Both the position numbers and the translations under genes were made by a program. Source: Seison nebaliae (lineage: Eukaryota > Rotifera > Pararotatoria > Seisonacea > Seisonidae). From it: 39,400 nucleotides of DNA. Positions 11,043-23,984 of this stretch are shown in pieces (position 1 is the first letter of the stretch; the number at the start of each line of letters is the position of its first letter). The stretch is taken from the NCBI GenBank assembly GCA_023231475.1, contig JALJEE010001089.1, positions 1 through 39,400 of the forward strand. The letters are read 5' to 3'. The notes beneath the pieces are model-generated. The model saw nothing but the letters and a program-made list of their open reading frames with translations. It searched no databases and was not told the origin of the DNA.

Positions 11043-12438
11043 ATGGTGAGCGAAAATATGATTAATATTCCGGCAAAGAAACGCCGTAGAAATAGTGAGA
11101 ATCAACAACTGCAAGGACAACAGCGACAAGTGGTAGATCAAATGTTGACTAGTGAGAATGTAACATCTGAAATTGTATATTCGACGATAAAGATAACATT
11201 AAATGACATTATATTTGAGATTCAGAATGCACGAGATTGTGAAGATGTGAATGAAATAAATCGTGAACCGTATCCCGATTGCATTCTCGATCAACAGCAA
11301 CAACAACAATCAACAAGCTCGAAATCTCCTTCATCATCTTCTGTTTCATCGACATCGTCTCTAAATTGTACCTCCAAAACATCACCATTAATTGTCTCAC
11401 CTATACCTTTAATTGCTTCACCACTTGCTGTGGTTAGTGATGAAGAGAATGAAACTAGAGATTGTCATACGAATGATGATATTGATCGAATTATTGCAAC
11501 GTTGAAAAAATGTCAACTGATATCGGAACAATCGGTCAAATGGCTTTGTGTTTGCTCCAGAGATATTTTAGTTCGTGAAGGAAATATTCATTCGGTGGAT
11601 CTGCCAGTTAAAGTTTGAACATTTAGTTAATTGATCATGTTAATTCGATTGGAAAAAGGTGTGCGGTGATATTCACGGACAATTTTACGATTTAATCAAA
11701 TTATTCGAAGTGGGAGGACAAGTGGAGAACGGAGTTAAATATTTGTTCCTTGGTGATTTTGTAGATCGTGGCTGTTATTCTGTCGAAACATTTCTACTTC
11801 TCCTCGCATTCAAAGTCAAATATCCAGAACGAATTTTTCTCATTCGTGGTAATCACGAATCACGTCAAATTACTCAAGTTTATGGATTTTACGATGAATG
11901 TATGAAGAAGTATGGATCAGCGACTGTTTGGCGTTTCTGTACGGAAACATTCGACTATTTTTCTCTCGGTGCAGAAATCAATGGGAAGATTCTGTGTGTT
12001 CATGGTGGATTGTCACCCTCCATTTATACTTTGGATGATATCAGATGTATCGATAGAAAGATCGAAGTTCCACATGAAGGAGCAATGTGTGACTTATTAT
12101 GGTCGGATCCAAATGATGCTCATCCTAAATGGGATATTTCACCAAGAGGAGCTGGTTTTTTGTTTGGACGTGAAATTGTAGAATCTTTTCATCGACGAAA
12201 TGGAATTAATTTATTATGTCGAGCACATCAATTGATTATGGAAGGATATAAATGGCATTTCGATAAAATGTTATTGACGATTTGGTCCGCACCAAATTAT
12301 TGCTGCAGATGTGGAAATGAAGCAGCCATTCTAGAATTGAACAATGACGAGAATTATTCTTTCATTAAATTTCGCGAAGCAGAAAGTGAATTTCGATTTA
12401 ACAATCTGAGATATTTCGACAATGACTATTTCTTATAA
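11043..12438 (+). CDS. PPP4C: Protein phosphatase 4 catalytic subunit with long N-terminal extension
   Basis: Exons 11043-11612 and 11659-12438 join across a 46-nt intron (donor GTTTGA) inside the [11 protein letters not shown] motif, giving 449 residues. This is a PPP-family Ser/Thr phosphatase. Metal-site motifs are intact: GDIHG, GDFVDRG, RGNHE, the HGG loop and RAHQ. PP4 identity rests on [19 protein letters not shown] and the C-terminal DYFL, whose Leu is carboxymethylated in PP4/PP2A. Nuclear and cytosolic PP4 acts in DNA repair, snRNP maturation and centrosome work. Odd: PP4C normally begins about 50 residues before GDIHG; here about 140 extra residues precede that, with a KKRRR basic patch near the N-terminus, a Gln run and Ser/Thr-rich stretches. 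The frame is open throughout and no Met lies close before the usual start, so the extension seems real. Confidence 0.93.
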
Positions 12439-12639
12439 ATAAATCATTCATTTTTCTATTTGTTGAGGACTCCATAATTGACGAATATCGTCTTATGATG
12501 TCAAGAGCAGTAAAAAAAATTTTGAAAAAATTATCTTTATCTTTAATAATGATAGAATAAAGATTTATCTTTAAATTTTTATTTTATTATTGTTATTTTA
12601 CTAATGAAAATATTAAAATAGGTTTATAAATCGATCATG

Positions 12640-13248
12640 TTATTCTGGTAATGTTTGTCCTCTTCCTGCTCCTCCGCTCTGCAGGAAAATATTCCACATT
12701 AATTTTATCTATCGTCGATTACAAATGGACTAACGAATAGTGGTTGAGATGTTCCTGGACCAACATCAGCTTTCTTATCTTGAGTTTCACGTGAGTCTTG
12801 GTAATTACCTCCTCCTCCACCACGTTCGTTCATCGATGGAAGTTCTTTTCGACAATGATAATGAAAAAATAAGATAGAAAAGAAAAGAAACTCCTCTTTT
12901 CTTTCTGGTATGGTTTTGGGACAACATCGTCAGGAAGATGAAGAAGTTCTCGAATATAATTAATTCCATCATTTGTCAATGTCCAGTAGAAATGTCTCCA
13001 TGCGAATTGTTCTTTGACATATCCCTTCGATTTCATAGACTATGAAGGAGAATGATTAAAAATTATGATTAGAGGAAAGAAATTTTGAAAGAAAATAAAA
13101 CAGTTAATGCTTTGATGACGACTAGATTAGGAATTTCTTTCAATCCTTTTGCCGTATGATTTCCTTCATATTTCTTCTCAGCTATCAATACGCCGTTTAG
13201 AAACAGTTCTTGATAGATCTGCTTTCTTACTGATTTGTCGATCAACAT
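12640..13248 (-). CDS. RPS10: 40S ribosomal protein eS10 (4 exons)
   Basis: Exons 13102-13248, 12892-13039, 12735-12844 and 12640-12678 give 147 residues; introns are 62, 47 and 56 nt (donors GTTTTA, GTTTCT, GTTAGT). eS10 sits in the 40S beak near the mRNA entry. The winged-helix N-terminal domain is clear: [16 protein letters not shown], then [17 protein letters not shown] and [12 protein letters not shown]. The C-terminal tail is short (human protein 165 residues) and keeps a degenerate Gly/Arg end, [13 protein letters not shown], in place of GGFGRGRGQ. The start Met matches the family start exactly. Gene diverges from USP39 with 260 bases between start codons. Confidence 0.95.
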
Positions 13249-13508
13249 TATAAATCTGAGAATAAAAAAAGTATAATTTGTATTATAATGAAATTATTGA
13301 GATTTTGATATATGAAAAGATACAAATGAATTTAAGGGATATAAATAAGAGCGACATCTTCCACGGGAAACTGTTGTTGTTTAGCCAAACATTTGAATAT
13401 TATTCGAAATAAAAATTTGACATTTTTTATATCATATCGTCCAAAAAGGGATTATTTGAAAATTGAAAGATTTTTTATAGATGAAAACATCTCGTTTGGA
13501 ACACGAAA
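13249..13508. promoter_or_regulatory. Short divergent upstream region of eS10 and USP39
   Basis: Only 260 bases lie between the two start codons, so the genes probably share one bidirectional promoter region. No specific element is assigned. Confidence 0.5.
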
Positions 13509-15378
13509 ATGAAACGACAAGTTGTTCAGCATGTAAATGGTGATAAACGATTAAAACAAACTGAACAATCGAATTGTGGAAGAGAAGTAAATGATAGTGA
13601 TACATTAATAATTGAATCAGAACGTTTCGAAGTGAATGAAAAGAAGAATGATAGAACGATTGATGTGCTATCGAGCAGTGAAACGGATGAAAGAGGAAGA
13701 AATTGTCCATACCTCGATACGGTGGAAAGGAAAGTTTTGGATTTCGATTTTGAGAAGTTATGCAGCGTGACATTGTCAAATCAAAATGTTTATTGTTGTT
13801 TGGTTTGTGGAAGATATTTCCAAGGAAGAGGCATTCGTTCACCTGCTTATCAGCACAGTATTCAGATTTATCATTATGTTTATTTGAATTTAGAGACGTT
13901 GAAATTTTATTGTTTACCTGAAAATTATGAAATAATTGATTCAAGTCTCGATGATATTCAATATCAATTAAATCCAATATTTAACGACGAAACTATCCGA
14001 TATGTATCAACCATCGTTCACGATATTCGAGCACATGATGGAAAGTATTATTTACCTTCAGTTGTAGGTTTGAACAATATCAAATCGAATGATTACGCTA
14101 ATGTTGTTCTTCACGCTCTATGTCAAACAGTTCCATTACGTAATTATTTTTTGAAAGAAGAAAATTATCGTCAATTTATAACACCAAAATCATTGAATCA
14201 TAATTCAATAGTGGACCCTATCAAAGAGAATTTCATAAAGAAATCCTACAACATCAGTTCACTTCATTTATTACCAAAAAGATTAGGAGAATTAATGAGG
14301 AAAATGTGGAATCCCCGAAATTTTAGAACTCATGTCTCTCCACATGAAATGCTACAAGTCATTTCCCTTGTCAGTAACAAACAATTCCAAATCACAAAAC
14401 AAAACGATCCACAACAATTAATGACTTGGTTGTTGAATGCACTTCACGTTTCATTAGGCGGTTCAATAAATGGAAAGAAGTCCACAATTATCACCGAGAT
14501 GTTCCGAGGCAAAATTAAAATTTATTCCAAGAAAATTCCACCTGCATCACTTGTCAGTTATTTTCCATGTGTAACTTTGGATAATTTTTCCAAAATTTTC
14601 CTTTTTAGAATCAGAAGGATGTCGAAAAATATCACCATTTATCTGAATATCAAGGTACTTTTTATTCTCATTTCAAATTTATAATTTTTTTTAATCTCAA
14701 GAAACAATTTCCACCGTTCCATTTTTTTGTTTGACGCTCAATCTGCCATCTGGTCTTATGTATCGAAATGAATGGAAAGATGATATTATTCCACAAGTTC
14801 TACAATTTCACTAATAGTTTAATGAACTTCCTCTGTGTTAGATTCCTTTGTTCAATATACTAAAGAAATATGATGGTCAAACTGAAACGGAATTTAAGAC
14901 ACACGAAGAGAATTTTATTAAAAAATATGAAATCCTTCATTTACCCAAATATCTAATTCTGTATTATGAGGTTTAACTATTCAAAAATTTCTAATAATTT
15001 AATATTTTATCAGAGATTTACAAAGAACAATTTTTTCGTGGAGAAAAATCCAACAATCGTCAATTTTAAGATAAAGTTCATTTAATATTTTCTTTCAACA
15101 ACATCAATTGGACAATCATTTTAAGAGACGTCGATTTTCGAGAACTGCTTAATGATGAGAATTTAACAAAAACCAAAAATACTCGATATAACTTATTGGC
15201 AAATATCGTACATGACGGAGACTTGGAGAACGGAAGTTATCGAATCTATATCCATCATAAGTCGACGGACGAATGGTACGAGATTCAGGATCTTCATTTT
15301 CGAAAAGCTCTGCCTGAAATAATTACACTGAGTGAGTGTTACATACAGATATGGGAACAAATCAATGATAACAAATAG
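13509..15378 (+). CDS. USP39: USP39/Sad1-type spliceosomal pseud-ubiquitin protease (6 exons)
   Basis: Exons 13509-14552, 14609-14654, 14702-14796, 14842-14970, 15014-15075 and 15126-15378 give 542 residues, close to the human 565. The protein is a U4/U6.U5 tri-snRNP factor needed for spliceosome assembly. The zinc-finger UBP domain starts at NCPYLDT (Cys66) and includes DFDFEKLCS and CLVCGRYFQGRG. The USP-like domain starts near residue 187 with GLNNIKSNDYAN, where the catalytic Cys of real proteases is replaced by Asp. Near the end, GSYRIYIHH lacks the catalytic His. Both losses are normal for this family, so it should not cut ubiquitin. FTKNNFFVEKNPTIVNF and ITLSECYIQIW match closely. Intron donors are GTCAGT, GTACTT, GTTCTA, GTTTAA and GTTCAT. 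Confidence 0.96.
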
Positions 15379-16041
15379 TTTCTTGATATTTTTTAATTTA
15401 TTTTCAATAAAAATAAAAACATTTTGAAGAATAATTTTTACCTCCAATTCAATTGAAGAACAAAAAGAGTTCTATATAAAATCTAACGACAAGAAATAAT
15501 AATAATAATAATAATAATAATCGTCATCATAAAAACAAGTGGAAACGAAACGGATTTCATTAGAAAGTGTCGATTGACGTAAAGAATATACAAACATCTC
15601 ATCCGAAATGAGCGGAGATGAACGTCTACCTGTGCATATGTCCTTTTCTTCTTCTATTTCTTATCTAATGAATTTTTATGTCTGTGATTTGATGAGGAAC
15701 GTAAAAAATGTTTCAATTTGATAAGAATCTAATAAGAAAAAGGAAAAGAATCAATTAATTGGAATCGGCAAATTAATTGCTTTTACTATATTTTTTATCT
15801 TTTCTTTTGGATTAATCGTCTCATGTCTAAACTGTGTTCGAGAGGAATACGATAGAAAATTTGTTTTTAGGCGAGTTATAATAACAAAGTTAAATAATAT
15901 GTTGTATGAATTAACAGAAAACTATTACGGAACCATTTGAAAAGAAATGATCGTGCTACTTACTCGTGTTCGAGTTGGTTGATTTGGTGAAGATAGATAA
16001 GAAAGGAAATGTAAATGAACGATAAATAAAGTCACCGAGCG
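15379..16041. other. Convergent 3' flanks of USP39 and the zinc-finger gene
   Basis: About 660 bases between two converging genes. Both 3' UTRs should lie here; an AATAAA lies at 15405-15410 shortly after the USP39 stop. Apart from an AAT microsatellite nothing is recognised. Confidence 0.5.
15495..15521. repeat. (AAT)9 microsatellite
   Basis: Nine perfect AAT units in the intergenic region between USP39 and the zinc-finger gene. Confidence 0.95.
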
Positions 16042-19000
16042 TCAATTGTATAAATAAGATCCCTCGTCTTCTCCATAGCAACGAGAGAAAAAAGGTGGAA
16101 TTAGGTCACTGGGCAGTGATGGGTAAGTGATGTCACTCTCAATAGAATAACCGGAGCGATGATAATTGACATTACTATCATCGACGAATTGATGATCGTT
16201 TGCTGAGTTGGTAAGTATATTGCTGAATGTGGTATTGTTGGATGTAGTAAGGAGACCTTTCGATTCTAAATGTAAATAGTCACTTGGGAATAATGATGAA
16301 GTGGAAAGTGTATCAAATAATTCATAATTTGTTGTATTTTCTTTGCATATGGTCGAATTGTCATTATCGGTCGAAGAATTATTAATGAAATTATTATTGT
16401 GAGAAGTGACGGTAGAAGATACATGAGTCGATGGAAAAAATGTAGATAGGTCAATCGAGGATGTTGAAGACAATGGTGGTTGTTCAGTTGATGATGGTGA
16501 TGGTGATGTTACCGACGTTAAATTTTTAGTGGAACTATTCGTTCCATTAACTTCAATTTTTTTTGTATTCATTTCAGATTGTGGGAGAGATGTTGTTGGT
16601 GATGGTGTTATGAGAATTATTGGAATAGAATTATCATTATTCTCATTATTATTCTGTTGTGTATTTGTCGAATAAAATTGATCAACAGCGTTAATTTCAA
16701 TGTGATTGCTTAGAAAGTCATCTGCATCTTTCTGTTGTTGTTGTTGCGATGATTCTTCAATATGATCATTCTCCAAATAATAATTATTTAGTGTTCGTTT
16801 CTTTGACATCGATGGAAAGGATGAGATTACCATAGATGAAGATGTTGATGATAAAATGTTGTTTTCATTTTGGTTCGGTATTATTTTTCCTTTTTCTAAA
16901 TCCTCTGTACTTTTAATGACTTCTATCGAATCTTCTGAATTATTCGAATTGGCATTTGCATGTAAACGTCGAATCATTGATAATGAATTACCCGACTTAT
17001 TCATCGTACCGTGAGCAGTCTTATTGAAACAATAGTCGGATCGAGCACATCCAAATAAATTGACGACGACAACAGGCGATAATGCAACATTTGTTGCTAA
17101 TTCATCAGACAACTGATTTGTTGAATGATTGAATGATAATCTTCGATCATTGATTTTGGTCGAATTAGTTTGTGTGGATAAGTCGAGAAATTCTGGAAAA
17201 TTGTTTATTTTCTCTTCATTTAATGTTCGTTTCAAATGAATGACAGGTCGCATGTCCAACATATCATCCTTCGTTAACACTTTTCCACTATCAATCGAAT
17301 CCATTTCATAATCATCGAACAATTTCTCCGACGTTACCCAATTATTCAACGAGTGATTAAATCGCTTCTCTGAATTAGACCGAATTAGAATTTCTTCATT
17401 CGCCAACGAATCCTTCTTCTTTTGGAAATGAATCGAATGAAATTTCTCATTTTTCATTTGACTGTTTTTGTTTAGAATATTACTAATATCTCTATCGATT
17501 TTCGTATCGTTCTTATTTGTTATAATGAGATCGATGGAATCAGGGTGTACGTTCCGGACGTGCTGATTTACCAATTTCTCCGAATTAAAAAATACTCCAC
17601 ATTTATCCACCGGACAATTGATAACATTGACACCTTGATGAACATTAGTTTGGTGGCGAAGCAAAGAATTGTTCCCCGTAAATTTTTCAAAACAAATCTT
17701 ACAAATTATATCTTTACTTCTCTGATGAACAGTATTTTCATGATCGACCAAATGATCTTTTCTATTAAACGTCTTCCCACAAGTCAAACAAATGAATGAA
17801 TTGTGTTTGGCATGAACTGTTCGTTGATGTCGATTGAGTTGACTACCAGAAAGGAAATAATTGAAATGTTCACAATTCTTACATTCATGCATCGTCAACT
17901 CATGAACTTTGTTAATGTGATTGCTTAATAATTGTTTTGTCAAGAAAGTTTCTTTATCACATTTTCGACAGATAAACCTATCTCTCTCTAAATTCATTTC
18001 CAATTCTTCATCCTCCATTACAAATTCATCTGTCTTAATTTTATCATAATTCTCCTTTTTATTCTTATTGTGATTATTATTATCATTTATCAGCATCCAA
18101 TTCTCCTGATTGAATATTAATTTAGTATTTGAATCATCTATCAACATTCGATCAGTTGTATCTCTAGTCATCATCATATTTTGACAAGAATCGTCCTCCG
18201 TATTCGATAACTGGAAATTATCAATATCTCCTTCCAAATCATAATGGGAAGAATTGGATGTGTTCAACGTTTGATTATTAAACGTCTGTTCTACTGGATT
18301 AAGAAAGACTTTTTTGGAATTTAAATCTAAATATTCGGACCCATTTACCGTCTCCATTTTATTCAACGATGTTGTGGATGATACTAATGATTTGTAAGTA
18401 GATGAACTACATCTATCAACATTATCCAAATCAATCGGCATATCGTCATCATCATGGAGCGGTTTGACTGATTCATCATCTAAATCGTAGAAACGGAAAT
18501 TCTCTCCAAAATTATAACGTTTTTGATGATCCTTCCCCAATTGAATTGTTGAAGGTGAACAACGGTAAGTGGGAGAGGAATGGAGAGAAGCACACTTATT
18601 ACGATTTTTGGAGATATCATTACTCAATTTCTTTCCAATAAATATATCATCGAGACAAGAAGTGTTGAATGTCGTGTCATCGAATGAGGTGGTAGAAAGA
18701 TCAGTATTGGAAATGGAGGAGATAGCTCTCGTCGCTAACAATGTTAGACGACCATCATTAATCAATTTTTGTTTATGCGCTTCCTCTTCCGAAATGTTGA
18801 GTCTTGAAGATAATGAGAAATAAGTAAAAAGATTTCGTTGAGCATTATCTCTATCCGTTTGTTCTTCGTCACTCTTTGTTTCGGGTGATGTTATTACAGT
18901 TGATTTTTGGTTAATATCCATCCCTGTTGATTTGGGAGAAAGAGAAGAAGATTTTTGGTAGAATTTTGATCTAGCATCAACAACATCTTGAAAGGAATTC

Positions 19001-20798
19001 ATATTACTAAAATTATTGTTCTTACTACTACTACTATTATTGTAAATATTCCTGTTGATGTTATTGTGGTTTTTGTTGAAATTATTTCCAATTTGTGTTT
19101 GTATTTGAGTATTATTAACTGGTAAGGGTTTCCTACAATGACTTTGAGGAAAATTAACTAATTTTAAATTATTTTGTTTGTTGCCATGGTTTATTGGAGA
19201 CATGTATTCATAAGAATCAGTTCTTCTACTTATCATATTCTGTCTCTTCAATTTCGATAAGTTTATTAATGAATCCTTTTCCATTGGAATTATTCTTGGA
19301 TTCTGATAATTAAGAAATTGATGATTTGAATATTCGCGATATTCATTATTTGTCTGATGTGCTGGTGGTGATTGTGATGATATTGATGAATTATTATATC
19401 GATCAGATGATCCGTTCGAATCTCTTCTTTCACCATCTTTATGATATCGTCGATGTGTTTGCATACGTTGTTCACTGAAAAATTTCCTGTCGCATCCTTC
19501 GTAAGTACACTTGACAACACGACCATCTTTCCCATGAACACTGATCATATGAGCTTCTCTCGCTTTATCGGTACAGAAACTCATGGGACCGTTATAAGTT
19601 CCATCAATGTTCTGCGTCGGCAAATTTCGTATATTCTTCTCGTCATTGAGAAGTTCTTGAAATTCCTTAAGAAATCGCGAGTTCTTCCGAAGTTCGTTAG
19701 GCATTCCTCTTAAATCTTTATCGTGTGCATTACCAGAAGAATATTTCACTGTGCACAATTTGCATACGATTCCTTTCGAGATACTTTTCAATAGATGTTG
19801 CTTCAAATTATACAGTGTAGCAAACGATGATTCACAACCATTGATTGGACACTAATATATAAATGATTAAATAAAGTCTGAAATTTTTATTAATCTATTA
19901 AAAATCAACCTTATATTGTTTGGTATGATTATGGTGACTATTCTGATGAGCAGTTAATTTTCCGCGATTCGAAAATGACCATTCACATCCCTTTTCTGGA
20001 CACTGGAAGTAGAAGACGAAGAGACGATGGAGGAAATTATGAAATGAATAAAGAATAACCTTGTGCACATTAACCTCCATATGTGTCGACATATGACCTT
20101 TGAGATCGTACTTCTTTGTAAAAGACATGTTACAAGCGACGCATATCAAATTATTGGACGTAACAATCTGATAGGAGTTTTTTTTAAATAAATATATAAA
20201 TATGAGGAAATTACTAAACATTTTTTTGATAATTATTATGGTTGTTATTGTTCTTCTTGTTGTTATTATTATTGTTCATATCATCTATATGATGTGGAAG
20301 GATATGGTTTGATCGAATCGTCGATTTATTGGAACTAAAAAAAATTGGCATGGAAGATGGTGGTTGATTGCGCACGTTCTCATTGGAATTTTGTTGCACA
20401 TACGATTCATATCGATTCCAGTCATTCTCATCACTTGTCGTTCCACAAATTTGTTGATGATGATCGTTCGTCGTATAAACGGATGTCGGATGATGATTTT
20501 GAAATGATCCATTGTTGTTTGGTCTTAATCGAGTTGGTGTTTCGACAAGCGTTCGCTGATTCAACAAATTCCCATTATGATTATCGTTTGACAATTGTAC
20601 ATTGCATCGATTTTCGGTATGATGAGAAAAAACATCGGCAGACGATGAATCATGAAAGTTGGAGAGAGGTGTCGAATTGAAATAGTTCGAAGGTTTTTCG
20701 AATATTAAATTATTCCGATACATTGATTCGCGGTTCAACGATGTTTGTCGTATGATATCGTCTGGTGTATATTTTCTTCCTTTATTCTCAATGCACAT
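16042..20798 (-). CDS. Large C2H2 zinc-finger protein (4 exons, 1529 aa)
   Basis: Exons 20220-20798, 20060-20167, 19910-20002 and 16042-19851 join in phase (introns 52, 57 and 58 nt; donors GTTTAG, GTTATT, GTTGAT). Two finger clusters are seen. The first (about 200-360) has CVACNMSFTKKYDLKGHMSTH, CPEKGCEWSFSNRGKLTAHQNSH, a degenerate CPINGCESSFATLYNL finger and, after a spacer, CTYEGCDRKFFSEQRMQTHRRYH. The second (about 886-1030) has five fingers in tandem, such as FICLTCGKTFNRKDHLVDH. The rest is low-complexity Asn/Ser/Thr/Asp-rich sequence, with Asn runs just before the first cluster. It is probably a nuclear DNA-binding regulator. I cannot assign an orthologue; the first cluster's CxxxxC spacing recalls ZXD- or MTF-type fingers. 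An upstream exon is possible, since TTTATTAG|AAAGAT lies just before the Met codon. Confidence 0.88.
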
Positions 20799-23700
20799 AT
20801 CTTTCTAATAAATCATTTCTATTCATAAACAATTAAATTGAAAAATGACCATTACACATTATTTCGCTCCCTCGATGATTTCCAAATAAGAAAAATAATT
20901 CTCTAACTCGTAAAAGTAAACTCGTAAGTTAAGTTAATCGTTGATAAATTTTTAAACCTCCTTCAGAACATTTCATATCATCAATCAATATGAACACTTA
21001 CCCATAAAACGTTCAACGATGAGACTCTCGAAATTCACACGAAAACTTTTTTCATTTATTGGACGATTATAATAGATGTCTTCATCCTTCCACTATCTAC
21101 ATACGTCTAATAAGAATAACAACAATAATAAGACGAAAAATAACAGTGAAATAAGTGCTACTCCATATATGATGAATGATAATGCATCACCAGTATCAGG
21201 ATTCATTGAAAAAAATAAAACGAACAAATATTTGATTGATTTTGCGCAAAATAATCATGATAATATTTATTTTAAATTAATCTCTTACATTTCTCTTTCT
21301 TCTTCAAAATGAACATAAGAAATACTTTAGATAATGAGATACAGATATGTCCAACTTATTTTTATATTCTCCTTTATAAATGTCGATTAGGAAAGGAATA
21401 TGATTAAATGAAATTAAAGTTTATTCTCATCAATTAGAATAAATTTCTTTTTCATATATTTTCAATTACGGTCCTTCATATGTGAGTGTAATGGGAATGA
21501 GCATATAAATCTTCATATTATAAATTATTATGATTAAATTAGTAGATATTAAAAATGAACGGAAGTCGAAAATAAAAAGAAAGAAGATAGGAGAATAATT
21601 GTTGGAAAAGATATGGTTGGGGTTGTATAGCAATTTTCATCGATATCTCCTGCTCTAATCAACAGACGAATATGGATTGTCTTTCCACAACGATTAATAA
21701 ACATTCTTCGTAATGGATAGCAGATATCGAGTCGATCCTCCAATGTGCATGTACATTAGTTCTACGAAATGAAATTTTCTTCTTCGTTCGAATTACTCAA
21801 TCAACTAATCACAAACAAGGAGAGGAAAAGAAATCTCTGTTAATCTATTTACATTCGACTCCAGTAGTCGATCGACAGAATAAATAAATAATAAGTGATG
21901 CATTCACAATTCTGTAACAATGTAAGAGTGGATCGGTCGATCACTCATCTCCTCTCCCCCCTCAAAAACGAACAAATAATTGAATATGAATAATAGATGA
22001 TAGATAGGAAGGGTAGAAAGATAAATTTAAGAATTTAGAAAAAACTTATTTCCATTGCTATTCCGGAATGACGATCGATGTTAGACATATAACTGGCTAA
22101 TAATCATCGATAGCTTAGTTTTATGTTGTTCATAAGAATATTATTGATTTTAGATCGACTACTATTGAAAGGAATGTGTAAATGAAAATAATGAAGAAGA
22201 GCGATAGAGAATGAATTATTGAAGATAAATTTAACAATTATTTTCATCAATTATTCTCATAATTTCTATCAACAGAAAAAATATTATCCTTCTCTCATCA
22301 ACTTCACTATTCTTTCCATCTATTGACTCATTCCTAACCATATTCAAATCGAACGATCATTTCACAACAACACTAAACAATATCTCGGTTGTCATTCTCT
22401 ATTAACAGTGTAAGATTTTGAGTGCAAAAACAAATACCATCTCTTCGGTGAGGAGAGGGAGGTGCTATCATTTGGAAGAGGAAGAATTTGAATGATTCTC
22501 TAATAATTTCTTTTCTTATCCTCGAAAAATATGCTTGAAGTATTCATTTACGTTCAACATAAAACGAAAAAGGTAAATCATCGTTTCCAAGTTTACGGAT
22601 TGAAAGAATTCTCTCTCGAACTCTCCGACATCCGTATCGTGAACAATTAACTCTTATAAAAATTCGAATAGTTGTTCCCTTATCACTCAATTGCCCTTTC
22701 GTCTATTTAACTTTTCTCCCAGTCAATTCCAATTCGACACTTATATAATTCCTTAAAATGTACACAGAATGTATATGATCTTATATATATATATACATAT
22801 CTGTCTACATATATGAATTGTTACTACGTCAATCATTTCAACTAATTCACCAACATTTCTCCATTTCACAAAACTTTTGCAAATCTACAATAACACTCTC
22901 CACAACCGATTATACATTTTCACAATTATGAGTACGGATATACCAACAAGTTAAAGAAGAATCCAGCATTCTAAACTTTATACATTTCACACTGCTAATT
23001 TGACATTTGCCCACGTTATTAGAGGTTGGTTTGCGTGAATAGACGAATAAGTGTGAAAGTCCGATATTTTAAGGCTTAACATTCAGGTCTTTCTAACGTC
23101 AAATCCTTCGGAGAAACGTTGAATACGAATATATATTGGATTACTTAATTAATCGATTACATTATAAAATTTATAAATATAAAGTGATTAATTGCTTGTC
23201 TCTCCTCTCCTATCAATTCAACTTTTCTACGTAACAATGACCATTATCATGTCATTAATTTATAGGACAACCATTCACTCAACATTACAAAGATATGGGA
23301 TAACATATATATGAGTAGCATAATATCTTACTATTCGCAATAGAGGACACTTTTCGTCTTTTAAACTTGCTGTATTTCCAATCTCCTTCCGAATAAGAGA
23401 GAATTTTCAATAATTTAGTTGTGACATACATCGTTCTAACAAATGATTCTGCATGTAAAACATTCGAATGAACTTACTTGATTTGTATGCAGGAAGAAAT
23501 AGGGTTTGTAAACGAATTAATAAGAAAGAACGACAGGATGGAAAATCTTACAAAGGATATTAGAATCTATATTGTAGATTCTATACAATTCCAGTAGAAA
23601 GACGTTGAGGAATTAAGAGAAATAATAATCATAAATCGTTATTCGTCAACTTCCTTTCAATAAATTACTCAAAATTCTTATGATCGTCAACGATGCATAA

Positions 23701-23984
23701 TTGACATGAAAGAAATTAATAGTAATTGTTTATATAATCATCTTGTTGGCAAATGCACTCCAATCTCAACCCACTACAACTTTCCAATGAAATTGTGAGT
23801 CATTCATTATTCCACTTTAATCGTTAACAAAAGAGAGAGAAAGAGAGTAAGTTACATAACTGGAGAATTTTTCTGATAAATAAAGTTTAATTCATTCGTT
23901 GAAGAATTTATTATATTTTCACCATAACACTCTGTGCATAATACATGCACCAACTGATGAATAGAGAGGACAATATAATTATAT
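20799..23984. other. Long gene-poor stretch upstream of the zinc-finger gene
   Basis: About 3.2 kb with no gene I can assemble, exceptional in this dense window. It is next to the 5' end of a putative transcription factor, so regulatory DNA or untranslated 5' exons are the likely content. A 78-codon plus-strand frame (21076-21312), Asn/Lys-rich with HTSNKNNNN at its start, and a 64-codon minus-strand frame (21549-21743) have no recognisable features. A short TA run lies at 22782-22795. No tRNA-like or rRNA-like sequence is seen. Confidence 0.5.

Noticed and set aside
10839-11141. 100-codon minus-strand frame
   Set aside because: Antisense to the PP4C start and otherwise low-complexity Lys/Ile/Phe; no family match and no splice partners.
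13432-13977. 181-codon minus-strand frame
   Set aside because: Antisense to the zinc-finger domain of USP39.
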